Positions 1 to 8,839 of a stretch of DNA of 64,000 nt are shown here, piece by piece (positions within the stretch are counted from its first letter, which is position 1; each line of letters starts with the position of its first letter). The notes beneath the pieces are model-generated. The model did no database searches, was not told the origin of the DNA, and worked only from the letters and a program-made list of their open reading frames with translations. Location: the NCBI RefSeq assembly GCF_022129445.1, contig NZ_JADQAQ010000001.1:1-64000 (forward strand). The letters are read 5' to 3'. A program made the translations under genes and the position numbers. This stretch comes from Photobacterium sp. Ph5. Lineage in GTDB: Bacteria; Pseudomonadota; Gammaproteobacteria; Enterobacterales; Vibrionaceae.

Positions 1-18
1 GGATATGAGCTAGCTAAG

Positions 19-50
19 TCTCTTGAACACAATGACTTGTGATCAAGAGA
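19..50. repeat. 14-bp inverted repeat (hairpin) at window edge
   Basis: Arms 19-32 and 37-50 are inverted repeats with one mismatch around a 4-nt loop. No T-run follows on either strand, so it is not a normal intrinsic terminator. It lies downstream of the minus-strand DUF2057 gene and could be a 3' RNA-stabilising hairpin, an operator or a dispersed palindrome. Confidence 0.5.
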
Positions 51-96
51 CAGGCGAATATCGCTGCCTTTTGCTTTTTATTGAAATAACCAACGC

Positions 97-732
97 TTAA
101 CTAAAGTCGTGCTCGGCCATCCAAATTTTAAATGTTTTTTTCTCTTCCTGTGATGCCTTGCTATACCACAACTTTAATTGTGTTAACGCATCGCCTGTAA
201 TTTGAACTTTTCCTGTTTTATCATCAACTTCAACTACGGTTTTCTGTAAATCAACCAGGGTGCCATTTTCAATGATAATGCCATTCTTTTTATTGTATTC
301 AGCTACAAGTGCAGGAATATCACTGTAGGCACCTAAGCCATCACCAATCAATTCAACAGCAGATAATGTTGTGGAGCCTGTCGCAGTTTCAAGTGTCCAC
401 TGAGGATCACGTGCAAAGTATGCTTTCGCTTGTGATTCTGTCGTTAAACGTGGCAAGGTGATTTCCGCATCTTGCGAGGTCATATTGACATCAAAAAGAT
501 ATGGACGCGTTGTATAAATGACTTTCTTTGAGCCTCGCTTTACTTCACCATCAAAACGAACAACTACTTGGTGTTCACCTTCAGATAATTCAACACTTTC
601 AGCATGAGAAAAACGACCTGATTTTACTTCCTTACCATCGACAACCAACAGCTCAAGATTATTACCTACCGATAGTGTTGCCGCATTAACAGCACCAGAA
701 AATAATGCTGCGAACAATAAGATTTTCTTCAT
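97..732 (-). CDS. DUF2057 (UPF0319, YccT-like) secreted protein
   Basis: This 211-aa protein has a cleavable signal peptide (residues 1-17, ending in VNA), so it is exported to the periplasm or cell surface. Sequence style and length match the DUF2057/UPF0319 family, whose E. coli member YccT is about 220 aa and has been linked to curli control. The rest is soluble, with a beta-rich N-terminal half containing a Val-Val-Val-Arg-Phe strand and a helical C-terminal tail. An AGGGAT Shine-Dalgarno precedes the ATG. It is monocistronic, reads away from the porin gene and is separated from it by the porin terminator. The family is firm; no biochemical function can be read from the sequence. Confidence 0.8.
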   Translation of the reverse strand: MKKILLFAALFSGAVNAATLSVGNNLELLVVDGKEVKSGRFSHAESVELSEGEHQVVVRFDGEVKRGSKKVIYTTRPYLFDVNMTSQDAEITLPRLTTESQAKAYFARDPQWTLETATGSTTLSAVELIGDGLGAYSDIPALVAEYNKKNGIIIENGTLVDLQKTVVEVDDKTGKVQITGDALTQLKLWYSKASQEEKKTFKIWMAEHDFS

Positions 733-821
733 TATATATCCCTACTAATACGCCTTAAGCCATGTCGATAATGATCACAAACCATAATCGTTATAGAAAC
801 GACTTAATTAAATAATAAAAA

Positions 822-842
822 AAGCCGCCAAAGCGGCGGCTT
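822..842 (-). terminator. Rho-independent terminator of the porin gene
   Basis: An 8-bp GC-rich stem (822-829 with 835-842) and a 5-nt loop are followed on the minus strand by a run of seven T. It sits 20 bp past the porin stop codon. Confidence 0.9.
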
Positions 843-862
843 CTTAACAGTTAATTCTACAA

Positions 863-1813
863 TTAGAACTTAACTTCTAGACCTGCAGTGTAGTTTAGGT
901 CGTAATCGTAAGCGTGGTGGTTAGCTTCTAACCAACCTAGCTCTGCGTAAACTTTAACGTTGCTGTGTAGTTGTTGAGTTACGTTAGCGTATACGTTGTC
1001 GAAATCAACTTTAGCATGGTTCGCAGTAAGTAGATCATCAGTGATGTGGTTGTAACCTAGAGCAAACGTTGTTTTATCTAGAGTGTAAGAACCCGCTAGA
1101 GAAAGTTGCGTTGCTTTACCTTGAATATTATCAACTTCACCTTGACCATAAGAAGCAGCAAGAACTAGAGAGTTAAGTGCGTATTCTGCTTCTAGGTTCC
1201 AAATTTGCTCACCAGCTGCATAATCGATGTAGTAAACACGCGCATCAAGACCAGCCACACGGAAACCTAAACGACCATCAGTGATTGAATTATCTTTAGC
1301 TGAGTCATCAAACTTATGAGAAATACCAGCGTAGAACATACCGTTATCGTATGTGTACTTAGCGATATTATCGAAGTTAGTTAAAGCATCTAAAGTATTT
1401 TTATTAGCTTGAGATAGACCGATACCAGCTTCGTAGTCCATGCCAATACCAACATCATCAAATACTAAGTACTGACGACCGAAAGTTAATTGACCGAAAT
1501 CGCCATTAAACCCTGCGTATAGCTCGTAGTTCTTAACACGGCTACCATCTGTATCGCCATCTTCGTTCTCGTACTCAAAGCTAATTTTAGCTAGTGCATT
1601 TAATTGTTGAGAAATCGCTACAGAAGTGTCGAATGAAAGATCACCATCATCAAGACGGATATCACCTTTAGAACCTTTATCGTAACCGTGGTGGTATTGA
1701 ACTTCAGCAGCACCAGATAGGTCTACTTTAACACCGTTTGCGTCGTATAGGTTGATGCCTGCGTTTGCTGAACCTGCTGCAACTACAGCAAGAGCTAAAA
1801 GAGTCTTTTTCAT
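863..1813 (-). CDS. Outer-membrane general porin (OmpL/OmpH type)
   Basis: This 316-aa gram-negative porin forms a trimeric beta-barrel for passive diffusion of small solutes across the outer membrane. The signal peptide covers residues 1-18 (ending SANA). The mature N-terminus is GINLYDANGVKVDLSG-like, as in Vibrio/Photobacterium porins, and the chain ends in Lys-Phe, the terminal aromatic needed for BAM assembly. Alternating amphipathic strands run throughout. A GC-rich terminator follows and a long AT-rich leader precedes it, typical of a strongly expressed, osmolarity- or pressure-regulated porin. Photobacterium carries several such paralogs, so I do not choose between ompL and ompH. Confidence 0.88.
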   Translation of the reverse strand: MKKTLLALAVVAAGSANAGINLYDANGVKVDLSGAAEVQYHHGYDKGSKGDIRLDDGDLSFDTSVAISQQLNALAKISFEYENEDGDTDGSRVKNYELYAGFNGDFGQLTFGRQYLVFDDVGIGMDYEAGIGLSQANKNTLDALTNFDNIAKYTYDNGMFYAGISHKFDDSAKDNSITDGRLGFRVAGLDARVYYIDYAAGEQIWNLEAEYALNSLVLAASYGQGEVDNIQGKATQLSLAGSYTLDKTTFALGYNHITDDLLTANHAKVDFDNVYANVTQQLHSNVKVYAELGWLEANHHAYDYDLNYTAGLEVKF

Positions 1814-2503
1814 GATAAATCCACTGCCTTTCTTATTAATGGAGAACCTTTCCTGGCACTCCTGTTTATATTCTCCTTGTTACACAACAGTTCTAAAACA
1901 TAAAAAACTAAAATAACAAGGAGTTAGTGTTCGTGGTTCGCATCCTGACAGAAGTTCAATATTTTTGTCAAATTTCATAAAATAAACATAAAAAAACATA
2001 AAACGATTTTAATTTTCAATCAGTTACCGTTACAAAACACAAATAACAAACACTCTCAAAAGGCATTTTTTCTTTTATTTAAACCATTAAAAAGTGTAAA
2101 TAAACAGAATAAAAAACTAAAAAACTAACAATAAAATAGACATTAAAGCCATTTAAACTTTAAAAAACATTATGGATGGACGATCGTTGCCAGTCGTCAT
2201 TTCTGATATTTAATATTGCAGATATCTATTCGTAATCGTGATCCAAAGCACAATACAACTATTATTTATTTCCGTTTATCACTCCAATCACTCAGATAAA
2301 TTCCCAACAATCAACTTTCCTGTAATTCCACATTTAATACTTTATTAAGTGGTTATCTTTGTTTCTTAAATATCAGCACATAGATAAACACATCATTTAT
2401 GCACAGCTCATCACCCTGAATTTTATCTCACTCCACGTTATTCACTTTGAACACTGATACTTCATGCTACAATGCCGTCCCCTGCCATTATGAAATTTCA
2501 GCC
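1814..2503. other. 690-bp AT-rich divergent intergenic region (porin / dinG)
   Basis: The stretch has no convincing ORF. It is very AT-rich with many A- and T-tracts, and must hold the porin promoter and leader (minus strand) and the dinG promoter (plus strand). A possible dinG promoter is TTTGAA-N16-TACAAT, with its -10 at about 2468-2473. I saw no SOS (LexA) box of the CTGT-N8-ACAG form and no terminator, so a separate RNA gene is not indicated. Confidence 0.5.
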
Positions 2504-4582
2504 ATGTTACACAGCCAAGTAAAAACCGATATCAAGCAGTGCTATGAGAATTTAGGAAAACAGCTAGATAACTTTATTCCACGTCGCGCACAAAACTATT
2601 TGGTGTCAGAAATAGCAAAAACGCTGGCTGGGGAATACCACAAAAAAAATCGAATGTTAGTGGCTGAGGCTGGTACAGGGATCGGTAAATCTTTAGCCTA
2701 TTTACTTGGTGGTATCCCTTTCGCGTTATTCAATAATAAAAAGCTATTGATCTCGACTGCGACCGTTGCGCTGCAAGAACAGCTAATCAACAAAGATCTC
2801 CCGTTGTTTAATCAAATTTTTCCGAAAGAATTCAGTTTTATTCTCGCCAAAGGGCGTCAACGCTATTGCTGTAACCATAAGTTAGAAGCGTGCTGTTCAC
2901 CTGATGGTGATCCTCAACTCGCTATGTGGGAAGAAAAACCGAAAAAATCTGATCTCGATCTACTAAAGCGAATGCTAAAGGCAACCGAGCAAAAGAAATG
3001 GGATGGCGACAGAGACAGTTGGCCGACAACGATTCCCGATCGTGTTTGGATGCAAATCATGGCGGATAAACATAGCTGTCATGCCGGTATGCCTAAACAT
3101 CGTACATGCCCTTTTGCTAAAGCACGTGAGCACTTAGATAAAGCAGATGTTATTGTGGCAAACCATGCTCTGTTAATGGCAGATATTGAGCTTGGTGGTG
3201 GTGTAATTTTACCTGAACCAGAACAAACCATTTATGTGATTGATGAAGCTCACCACCTGCCACAAGTCGCACGCGATTTCTCATCTGCCGCTGCGAGTTT
3301 GAAAGGCGCGGCTAGTTGGCTTGAAAAACTCAATCAAAGTGTAAGTAAATACGCAGAGCTCGCTGACTATCAAAAAGCTAATCGCTTTCAGAATGCAATA
3401 CAAGATAACATCCAGCACTTAATCCCAACATTAAGTCAGATTGCCAACAATATTGATCCCGCTATTTTTAATAAAGATGGCGTGTATCGTTTTGAGCATG
3501 GTGAATTACCACAATGGTTAGAAGAAGAAGCGAAAGGCTGTAAAGAAGCCAGTAAAAAGGTCATGCAATCATTGGGTAAGATCCAAGATTTAATCTCCGA
3601 GCGTACGAAAGAAAACGAAATTATTCCTCGATTAGGTGAGCAAGCACTTACTGAAGTCGGTTTTTATCTACAACGCGTGGAAAACCTTGAAAAAGTCTGG
3701 ACACTGATGGCGCAACCAAACAATAAAAAAGGCGCTCCGTTAGCTCGTTGGATAGAAAAAAGTCCTGAACGAGAAAATGACTATATTATTGAAGTTTCAC
3801 CGCTTGAAGTCGGTTATCGGTTAGATCAGCTACTTTGGAGTCGCGCTGCAGGATCTATTTTAGTTTCAGCAACCTTACGTGCTTTAAACCAATTTAATTT
3901 CTTCTGTCGTCAAGCTGGCGTTTCAGAATCCGATGGAACACGCTTTTTAGCGCTCGCATCTCCATTTGATTATCAAAACAATGCCCGTCTAGTGATCCCC
4001 TCGTTAAAAATGGAGCCACAAGCAGAAGCATTCACTGACTTATTAATTGAGATATTACCCGAATATCTTGAAGGTGAAACCGCAAGTTTGGTGTTGTTCT
4101 CTTCTTATTGGCAAATGAATAAAGTTGCCGATGCGTTACGTCCGCTTGCGAAAAAGAACAAATGGGAATTATTAGTTCAAGGCGAAGAATCGCGTAATGA
4201 AACACTAAGAAAACATAAAGAAAACTGTAAGAACGGTAAACCTAGTATCTTATTTGGTACAGGAAGTTTTTCAGAAGGTCTTGATTTACCTGGTGATTTA
4301 CTAACAAACTTAATTATTACCAAAATTCCGTTTGCAGTACCTACATCACCAGTCGAAGAAGCCCACGCGGAATACATTGAAAGCCGAGGCGGAAATCCCT
4401 TCTTACAAATTTCAGTACCAGAAGCCAGTAAAAAGCTGATTCAATCCGTCGGTCGCTTACTGCGAAAAGAAGAAGACTCTGGTAGAGTAGTAATCTTAGA
4501 CCGTCGAATTATTACCCGTCGATACGGAAAATCATTATTAGACTCTCTGCCTCCTTTTAAACGGGTTATTGAATATAACTAA
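2504..4582 (+). CDS. dinG: ATP-dependent DNA helicase DinG
   Basis: This is a superfamily 2, XPD-like 5'-3' helicase of 692 aa that unwinds D-loops, R-loops and forked DNA. Near the N-terminus are the DinG/XPD Q-motif region (FIPRRAQ) and a Walker A (AEAGTGIGKS). Further motifs are VIDEAHH (DEAH box) and the C-terminal QSVGRLLR motif VI. The cysteines YCC, ACC, SC and TCPF lie in the Fe-S domain. I prefer the ATG at 2504 over an in-frame ATG at 2447, because the upstream extension overlaps the likely -35/-10 and E. coli DinG begins at the equivalent point. It leads a plus-strand run with the exporter gene 20 bp downstream. Confidence 0.93.
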   Translation: MLHSQVKTDIKQCYENLGKQLDNFIPRRAQNYLVSEIAKTLAGEYHKKNRMLVAEAGTGIGKSLAYLLGGIPFALFNNKKLLISTATVALQEQLINKDLPLFNQIFPKEFSFILAKGRQRYCCNHKLEACCSPDGDPQLAMWEEKPKKSDLDLLKRMLKATEQKKWDGDRDSWPTTIPDRVWMQIMADKHSCHAGMPKHRTCPFAKAREHLDKADVIVANHALLMADIELGGGVILPEPEQTIYVIDEAHHLPQVARDFSSAAASLKGAASWLEKLNQSVSKYAELADYQKANRFQNAIQDNIQHLIPTLSQIANNIDPAIFNKDGVYRFEHGELPQWLEEEAKGCKEASKKVMQSLGKIQDLISERTKENEIIPRLGEQALTEVGFYLQRVENLEKVWTLMAQPNNKKGAPLARWIEKSPERENDYIIEVSPLEVGYRLDQLLWSRAAGSILVSATLRALNQFNFFCRQAGVSESDGTRFLALASPFDYQNNARLVIPSLKMEPQAEAFTDLLIEILPEYLEGETASLVLFSSYWQMNKVADALRPLAKKNKWELLVQGEESRNETLRKHKENCKNGKPSILFGTGSFSEGLDLPGDLLTNLIITKIPFAVPTSPVEEAHAEYIESRGGNPFLQISVPEASKKLIQSVGRLLRKEEDSGRVVILDRRIITRRYGKSLLDSLPPFKRVIEYN

Positions 4583-4602
4583 ATGAATAAAAAGAATAAT
4601 TA

Positions 4603-5376
4603 ATGATTGAGATGATAGAACCGAGTACCTTACTGATACTCGGTATTATTGCCCTCGCAGCTGGCTTTATCGATGCGGTTGCAGGCGGTGGTGGAATGCT
4701 CACCGTTCCTGCTTTGCTTTCATTAGGACTACCGCCACATATTGCGCTAGGTACAAATAAACTCGCAGCCAGCTTTGCTTCAGCAACAGCCGCTTGGACC
4801 TATTACAAAAAAAACCTATTCTCACCACGTTTTTGGCTTGCTTCCTTTATTGCTACGTTTATTGGTGCGATAACGGGCACCTTAATTATTAATCTGATCA
4901 GCAGCGAATGGTTGGAAAAAGGCTTACCTCTGCTTATTTTTGCCGTTGCTATTTATACCATTTGGCATCCGCAGCCAAAAGAAGAGCAATACGTATTACC
5001 ACCTATTACTCCAATGCTGAAACTTAAGCAATGGCTACAAGGTACAAGTATTGGTTTTTATGATGGCATTGCAGGTCCTGGAACCGGTGCTTTTTGGACG
5101 GTATCAAGCATGATTCTATATCGGTTAGACATGCTACGTGCATGTGGCCTTGCTAAAGCAATGAATTTCACCAGTAACATTACTTCATTAGTTACTTTCA
5201 TTGTTTTAGGGCAAGTCAATTTTGCACTAGGTTTAACGATGGGGATATGTTTAATGCTCGGTGCTTACATTGGCGCTCATTCTGCCATCCGTTTTGGTGC
5301 TAAATTTATTCGCCCCGTGTTTGTCACTGTAGTTTTGATCCTTGCAATCAAACTGGCTTGGCAAGCTTGGTTTTAA
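4603..5376 (+). CDS. TauE/SafE (TSUP) family membrane exporter, YfcA-like
   Basis: This 257-aa integral membrane protein has about eight hydrophobic segments. It carries the TSUP repeat signature twice: GFIDAVAGGGGMLTVP with LGTNKLAAS near residues 20-55, and GFYDGIAGPGTGAFW near residues 148-162. Family members move sulfite, sulfoacetate or related organic anions across the inner membrane, and the E. coli relative YfcA has no settled substrate. It lies 20 bp after dinG and 26 bp before priC, so co-transcription is likely. The substrate is unknown here. Confidence 0.85.
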   Translation: MIEMIEPSTLLILGIIALAAGFIDAVAGGGGMLTVPALLSLGLPPHIALGTNKLAASFASATAAWTYYKKNLFSPRFWLASFIATFIGAITGTLIINLISSEWLEKGLPLLIFAVAIYTIWHPQPKEEQYVLPPITPMLKLKQWLQGTSIGFYDGIAGPGTGAFWTVSSMILYRLDMLRACGLAKAMNFTSNITSLVTFIVLGQVNFALGLTMGICLMLGAYIGAHSAIRFGAKFIRPVFVTVVLILAIKLAWQAWF

Positions 5377-5402
5377 CTTAGCTTGCAATACAAGGTTTCT
5401 CT

Positions 5403-5954
5403 ATGATTGATTTATCTCGTCTTATTTCACTGATTGAACAATTAAAGCAACAAGCAGCAGAGGTTGATCGCAAACGTGGTGAATCATTTAAACCACTGTT
5501 TGATGAAACGCTTTTTAAAACAAGAAGTAAACTGCTCACACCTTGTGTTAATGAAGTTCACAATGAACTACAACTACTACAACGAGAACAGCAAGCTGGG
5601 CGTTTACTACCAGCAAGAACTCAGCACCTTTGCGAACGTATTGTTAGCCAAATTCAAGCCATTCAACGTGAATTAGCCACGCTAAACATTCGTAAGAAAG
5701 AACCAAAAAATCAAGCGGCATGGCGCAGACCTATCAATGAGATCTATCAGGATCTTAATCAACATAAAGATTGGGAACGTCGCTTAAAAGCCATGCTACG
5801 TGATAAAGAGTTATTAATGACTCGTTGTGCTTCACAGTTTGAGCAACAACAACTACAAAAAGAAATTCTTGCGCTTGAAGGTAGGATAAGTCGCTGCCAA
5901 GCCGCCTTAATAAAAATAGAAACTGATATCAGTAACAGAGAGAGAAAAGGCTAA
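5403..5954 (+). CDS. priC: Primosomal replication protein PriC (N'')
   Basis: This 183-aa, helix-rich, basic protein has the PriC organisation: coiled N-terminal helices, a Lys/Arg-rich middle (RKKEPKNQAAWRRP) and a C-terminal helical bundle. PriC binds SSB and abandoned forks and loads DnaB through the PriA-independent restart route. Gene order supports the call, since a YbaM-family gene follows two positions later, as priC and ybaM are neighbours in E. coli. The stop is 2 nt from the next start, implying translational coupling with the deacetylase-like gene. Confidence 0.85.
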   Translation: MIDLSRLISLIEQLKQQAAEVDRKRGESFKPLFDETLFKTRSKLLTPCVNEVHNELQLLQREQQAGRLLPARTQHLCERIVSQIQAIQRELATLNIRKKEPKNQAAWRRPINEIYQDLNQHKDWERRLKAMLRDKELLMTRCASQFEQQQLQKEILALEGRISRCQAALIKIETDISNRERKG

Positions 5955-5956
5955 TA

Positions 5957-6865
5957 ATGCTGCCTCTGATTTACCATTCACAATATTCAGCTCTGACCTT
6001 ACCAGAAAAACACCGCTATCCGATTAATAAATATCGGTTGCTATACGAGGCTATTTTTCACTCAGAATTACAACCTAATGTGAGTATTCACCAACCCAGT
6101 AAAGCAAGTATCGAAACAATCAAAAGCCTCCATGATACTGATTATGTTGATGCTTTACTTTACAATCGCCTTCCTGCGGCAAAAATGCGACGTATAGGAT
6201 TTCCTTGGAGTGAAGCATTAATTACTCGAACTCTATTTTCAACGGGGGGAACACAACTCACTGTCGATTTAGCACTTGAGCATGGTATCGCCATTCATTT
6301 AAGTGGCGGTTATCATCACGCCCACTATGATTTTGGTAGCGGTTTTTGTTTATTTAATGACTTAGCCATCGCTGCTAAACATGCTTTGTCCTACCCTCAT
6401 ATAGACAAGGTCATGATTATCGATTGTGATGTCCATCATGGTGACGGTACGGCCACCTTACTTGCCAACGAGCCTGACGTTATTACTTTTTCTGTTCATT
6501 GTGATAAAAACTTCCCAGCGCGCAAGCCCAATTCAGATTTTGATCTGGCTTTAGAAAGAGAGACGTCAACAAGCGATTACCTTGCAGCGCTACAAGGTGT
6601 TTTACCATTAGCACTTGCTCTACATCAACCTGATCTAGTAATTTACGATGCAGGTGTAGATATCCACCAGCACGATGAATTGGGATACTTTAACGTATCA
6701 AAAGATGGTTTATATCATCGAGATCACTATATTTTATCGCAATGCCAAACTCAAAATATCCCAGTAGCCGCAGTCATTGGCGGTGGATATAGAAAAAATC
6801 ATCAAGATTTAGTCGAGCTACACTTACAACTTATCCATGCCGCATTAGCAGTTCATCACGAGTAG
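5957..6865 (+). CDS. Histone-deacetylase-family (arginase-deacetylase fold) hydrolase
   Basis: This 302-aa member of the HDAC/AcuC/AphA superfamily is a Zn-dependent deacetylase of small acetylated amines or acetyl-lysine. Visible motifs are GGYHHAHYDFGSGFC with FND (active-site His pair), DCDVHHGDG (metal Asp and His), DAGVDIHQHDELG (second metal Asp) and IGGGY, which supplies the catalytic Tyr. It has no signal peptide, so it is cytoplasmic. An AAAAGG Shine-Dalgarno lies 6 nt before the ATG and overlaps the priC end. Bacterial members include acetoin-utilisation and polyamine deacetylases; the substrate of this one cannot be assigned. Confidence 0.85.
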   Translation: MLPLIYHSQYSALTLPEKHRYPINKYRLLYEAIFHSELQPNVSIHQPSKASIETIKSLHDTDYVDALLYNRLPAAKMRRIGFPWSEALITRTLFSTGGTQLTVDLALEHGIAIHLSGGYHHAHYDFGSGFCLFNDLAIAAKHALSYPHIDKVMIIDCDVHHGDGTATLLANEPDVITFSVHCDKNFPARKPNSDFDLALERETSTSDYLAALQGVLPLALALHQPDLVIYDAGVDIHQHDELGYFNVSKDGLYHRDHYILSQCQTQNIPVAAVIGGGYRKNHQDLVELHLQLIHAALAVHHE

Positions 6866-6880
6866 TTATAAAGAGAAATT

Positions 6881-7039
6881 ATGTCTGATAACCAAACCAC
6901 AAATACATTAGAAAATGCACCAGAAGAAATCAAACTTGCCGTCGATTTAATTTATTTACTAGAAAGTAATGAAATAGCCCCTAATATTGTACTTGCAGCA
7001 TTAGAAATTGTTCGTAAAGATTTTGAGAGTAAAATATAA
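6881..7039 (+). CDS. ybaM: YbaM-family (DUF2496) small protein
   Basis: This 52-aa ORF was read directly from the sequence: ATG at 6881, TAA at 7037-7039, with an AAAGAGA Shine-Dalgarno 5 nt upstream. The core LENAPEEIKLAVDLIYLLE, followed by a Val-Leu-Ala-Ala-Leu-Glu-Ile-Val helix, is nearly that of E. coli YbaM (DUF2496), a small helical protein of unknown function. The gene sits 15 bp after the deacetylase-like gene and two genes after priC, matching the E. coli priC-ybaM pairing. It is easily missed by gene finders because of its length. Confidence 0.85.
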   Translation: MSDNQTTNTLENAPEEIKLAVDLIYLLESNEIAPNIVLAALEIVRKDFESKI

Positions 7040-7119
7040 CCGTTTGGATCTTAATGAATTGCTGGATTGATAAAAAATACAAATCATAACAACAAGCATC
7101 TTTTATCGACTTTAATTAA

Positions 7120-7136
7120 TATTCCTAATGGGAATA
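7120..7136. promoter_or_regulatory. Inverted repeat TATTCC-N5-GGAATA before EAL gene
   Basis: A perfect 6-bp inverted repeat lies about 60 bp upstream of the EAL gene, next to a TATACT/TATAAC -10-like sequence at 7138-7147. It is a candidate operator or a short leader hairpin for the phosphodiesterase gene. No binding protein can be named. Confidence 0.35.
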
Positions 7137-7197
7137 GTATACTATAACGTATTACTCATTTTTAATCGTTATATTAAGGTATTCAGCAAATTTTATT

Positions 7198-8745
7198 ATG
7201 TCTTTTACTGTCAAAAAAATGTTTCAATTAGCCCTTTTGGCTCTTTTAATTGCTACTCCAATTACATTTACATACTTAAATGTAAGATGTGATAATTTAA
7301 GCAAAGACATTGCACTTGCACTGAATAAAAATTTAAATAAACTAACTTATAACGTTTTACATCTACCAGAAAATCAAACTGATGCGAAAAGCATGAGTGA
7401 TTTAGTCACACTCGTACTTTCCTCACGCTCACTACGCAGCGTTGCATACTTTCAAAATAACAATTATATCTATTCAGACCGCAATGCCGATCTGCACGGC
7501 ACTATTTCCCCAAGCCTTATTGAAAGATTAAAAAAAGAAAAATTACCATTACTTTATCGCAAACGAAGCTCATTAAATAAAATCGATGAACTGCATCTTG
7601 TGGTTAAGGGCCGCAAGGGGTTTTATCAGTTATTTATCAATGCTCGTTATATGGATGACTGGTTAACAAATGCTGATGAATATTTACGTGGTTATGTTGT
7701 AACAGAAAACAATAATATACTGATTAATAATAAAAAAGACTTCCTATTTCATAAGTCCTACCATTCCGCTCAATTTCCTTTTACTGTGATTGTAGGTGCA
7801 AAACCCTCTCAAGTATTATTAGGCATTGGCTCATTATCTGCTTTTATTTTTATTTTAAGTATGATCATCATTCTTATTGCTAATTATATTCAAACAAAGA
7901 ACTTTTCATTTAGAAAAGATATAGATAGAGCAATAAAAAATAATGAATTCATTCCTTATTATCAACCTATCGTCTGTAATAAAACCCATCAAATTATGGG
8001 GGCTGAATTATTGTGCCGTTGGTCCTATCGCCATAAACAATTAATTTCGCCTAATCAATTTATTACAAAGGTTGAATCAAATGGCCAAATAAAACCGATT
8101 ACTTTACAGCTATTAAAGCAACTATCTGTTGATAAGCCACTAATATCTCAAGGTAATAACGACTTTTATGTTTCAATTAACGTCACCTTGTCTATGCTCA
8201 GCGATCCTATTTTTGTTAATGACGTTATAGCTTTAATAAAACGTAACTCAACATTACAGAATGGTTTAGTGTTCGAAATGACAGAAAGAGAAAATACAAC
8301 CAATGCATTTATCAAGTTAGATAAGATCATGCAACGTTTTCGTGACTTAGGCGTTCGTTGGGCACTTGATGATTTCGGTACGGGCTATTCAAGTCTATCA
8401 AGTCTAAAAGAACTTAATTTTGATATTATTAAGATAGATAAGCTATTTGTAAATTCAGCTGATACAGATGCTATTACCAGTTCAATACTGAACAACATCG
8501 CCTCGCTCGGCAAAGAGCTACAGTGTAAATTAGTCGCTGAAGGTGTTGAAACAGAAACACAACTCAATAAATTAAAATCACTATCTGTCGATTATACACA
8601 AGGTTTCTATTTTAGCCCTCCAACAACACAAAATGGCTTTACATCATTCCAAAAAGAACATGACCATAAGCGATTATTAACGAACAAAAAGATCAATCAA
8701 AGATACGTTTCTTTAAAGTATCACGGCCCTATCATGGATACGTAA
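7198..8745 (+). CDS. Membrane-anchored EAL-domain c-di-GMP phosphodiesterase
   Basis: This 515-aa protein has TM1 at about residues 8-27, a periplasmic sensor of roughly 180 residues, TM2 at about residues 206-229 and a cytoplasmic EAL domain (about 240-480). The catalytic set looks complete: ELLCR (EAL-equivalent), SINV, FEMTERE, LDDFGTGYSS, IKIDKLF, VAEGVET and TQGFYFSPP. It should therefore hydrolyse c-di-GMP to pGpG. No GGDEF domain is present. The periplasmic part has only one early Cys and lacks an obvious CSS motif, so its ligand is unknown. No strong Shine-Dalgarno precedes the ATG. A link to motility is plausible but is inference. Confidence 0.88.
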   Translation: MSFTVKKMFQLALLALLIATPITFTYLNVRCDNLSKDIALALNKNLNKLTYNVLHLPENQTDAKSMSDLVTLVLSSRSLRSVAYFQNNNYIYSDRNADLHGTISPSLIERLKKEKLPLLYRKRSSLNKIDELHLVVKGRKGFYQLFINARYMDDWLTNADEYLRGYVVTENNNILINNKKDFLFHKSYHSAQFPFTVIVGAKPSQVLLGIGSLSAFIFILSMIIILIANYIQTKNFSFRKDIDRAIKNNEFIPYYQPIVCNKTHQIMGAELLCRWSYRHKQLISPNQFITKVESNGQIKPITLQLLKQLSVDKPLISQGNNDFYVSINVTLSMLSDPIFVNDVIALIKRNSTLQNGLVFEMTERENTTNAFIKLDKIMQRFRDLGVRWALDDFGTGYSSLSSLKELNFDIIKIDKLFVNSADTDAITSSILNNIASLGKELQCKLVAEGVETETQLNKLKSLSVDYTQGFYFSPPTTQNGFTSFQKEHDHKRLLTNKKINQRYVSLKYHGPIMDT

Positions 8746-8795
8746 ACACTGAGAATTGTTCATATTGACTATTGTTGTAACTCTAAACAATAAAA

Positions 8796-8819
8796 AAGGG
8801 CTGATTATCATCAGCCCTT
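8796..8819. terminator. Bidirectional terminator
   Basis: A perfect 10-bp stem (8796-8805 with 8810-8819) and a 4-nt loop lie between the convergent EAL gene and the minus-strand hypothetical gene. The A-run is on the plus-strand left side, so it best serves the minus-strand gene. Confidence 0.85.
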
Positions 8820-8839
8820 AGAATATATATTTGTATCAA

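Noticed and set aside
2300-2503. SOS (LexA) operator before dinG
   Set aside because: E. coli dinG is LexA-controlled, but no CTGT-N8-ACAG site is visible in the upstream region here.
2447-2503. Upstream start of dinG (19 extra residues)
   Set aside because: The extension overlaps a likely -35/-10 and lacks a Shine-Dalgarno; family members begin near 2504.
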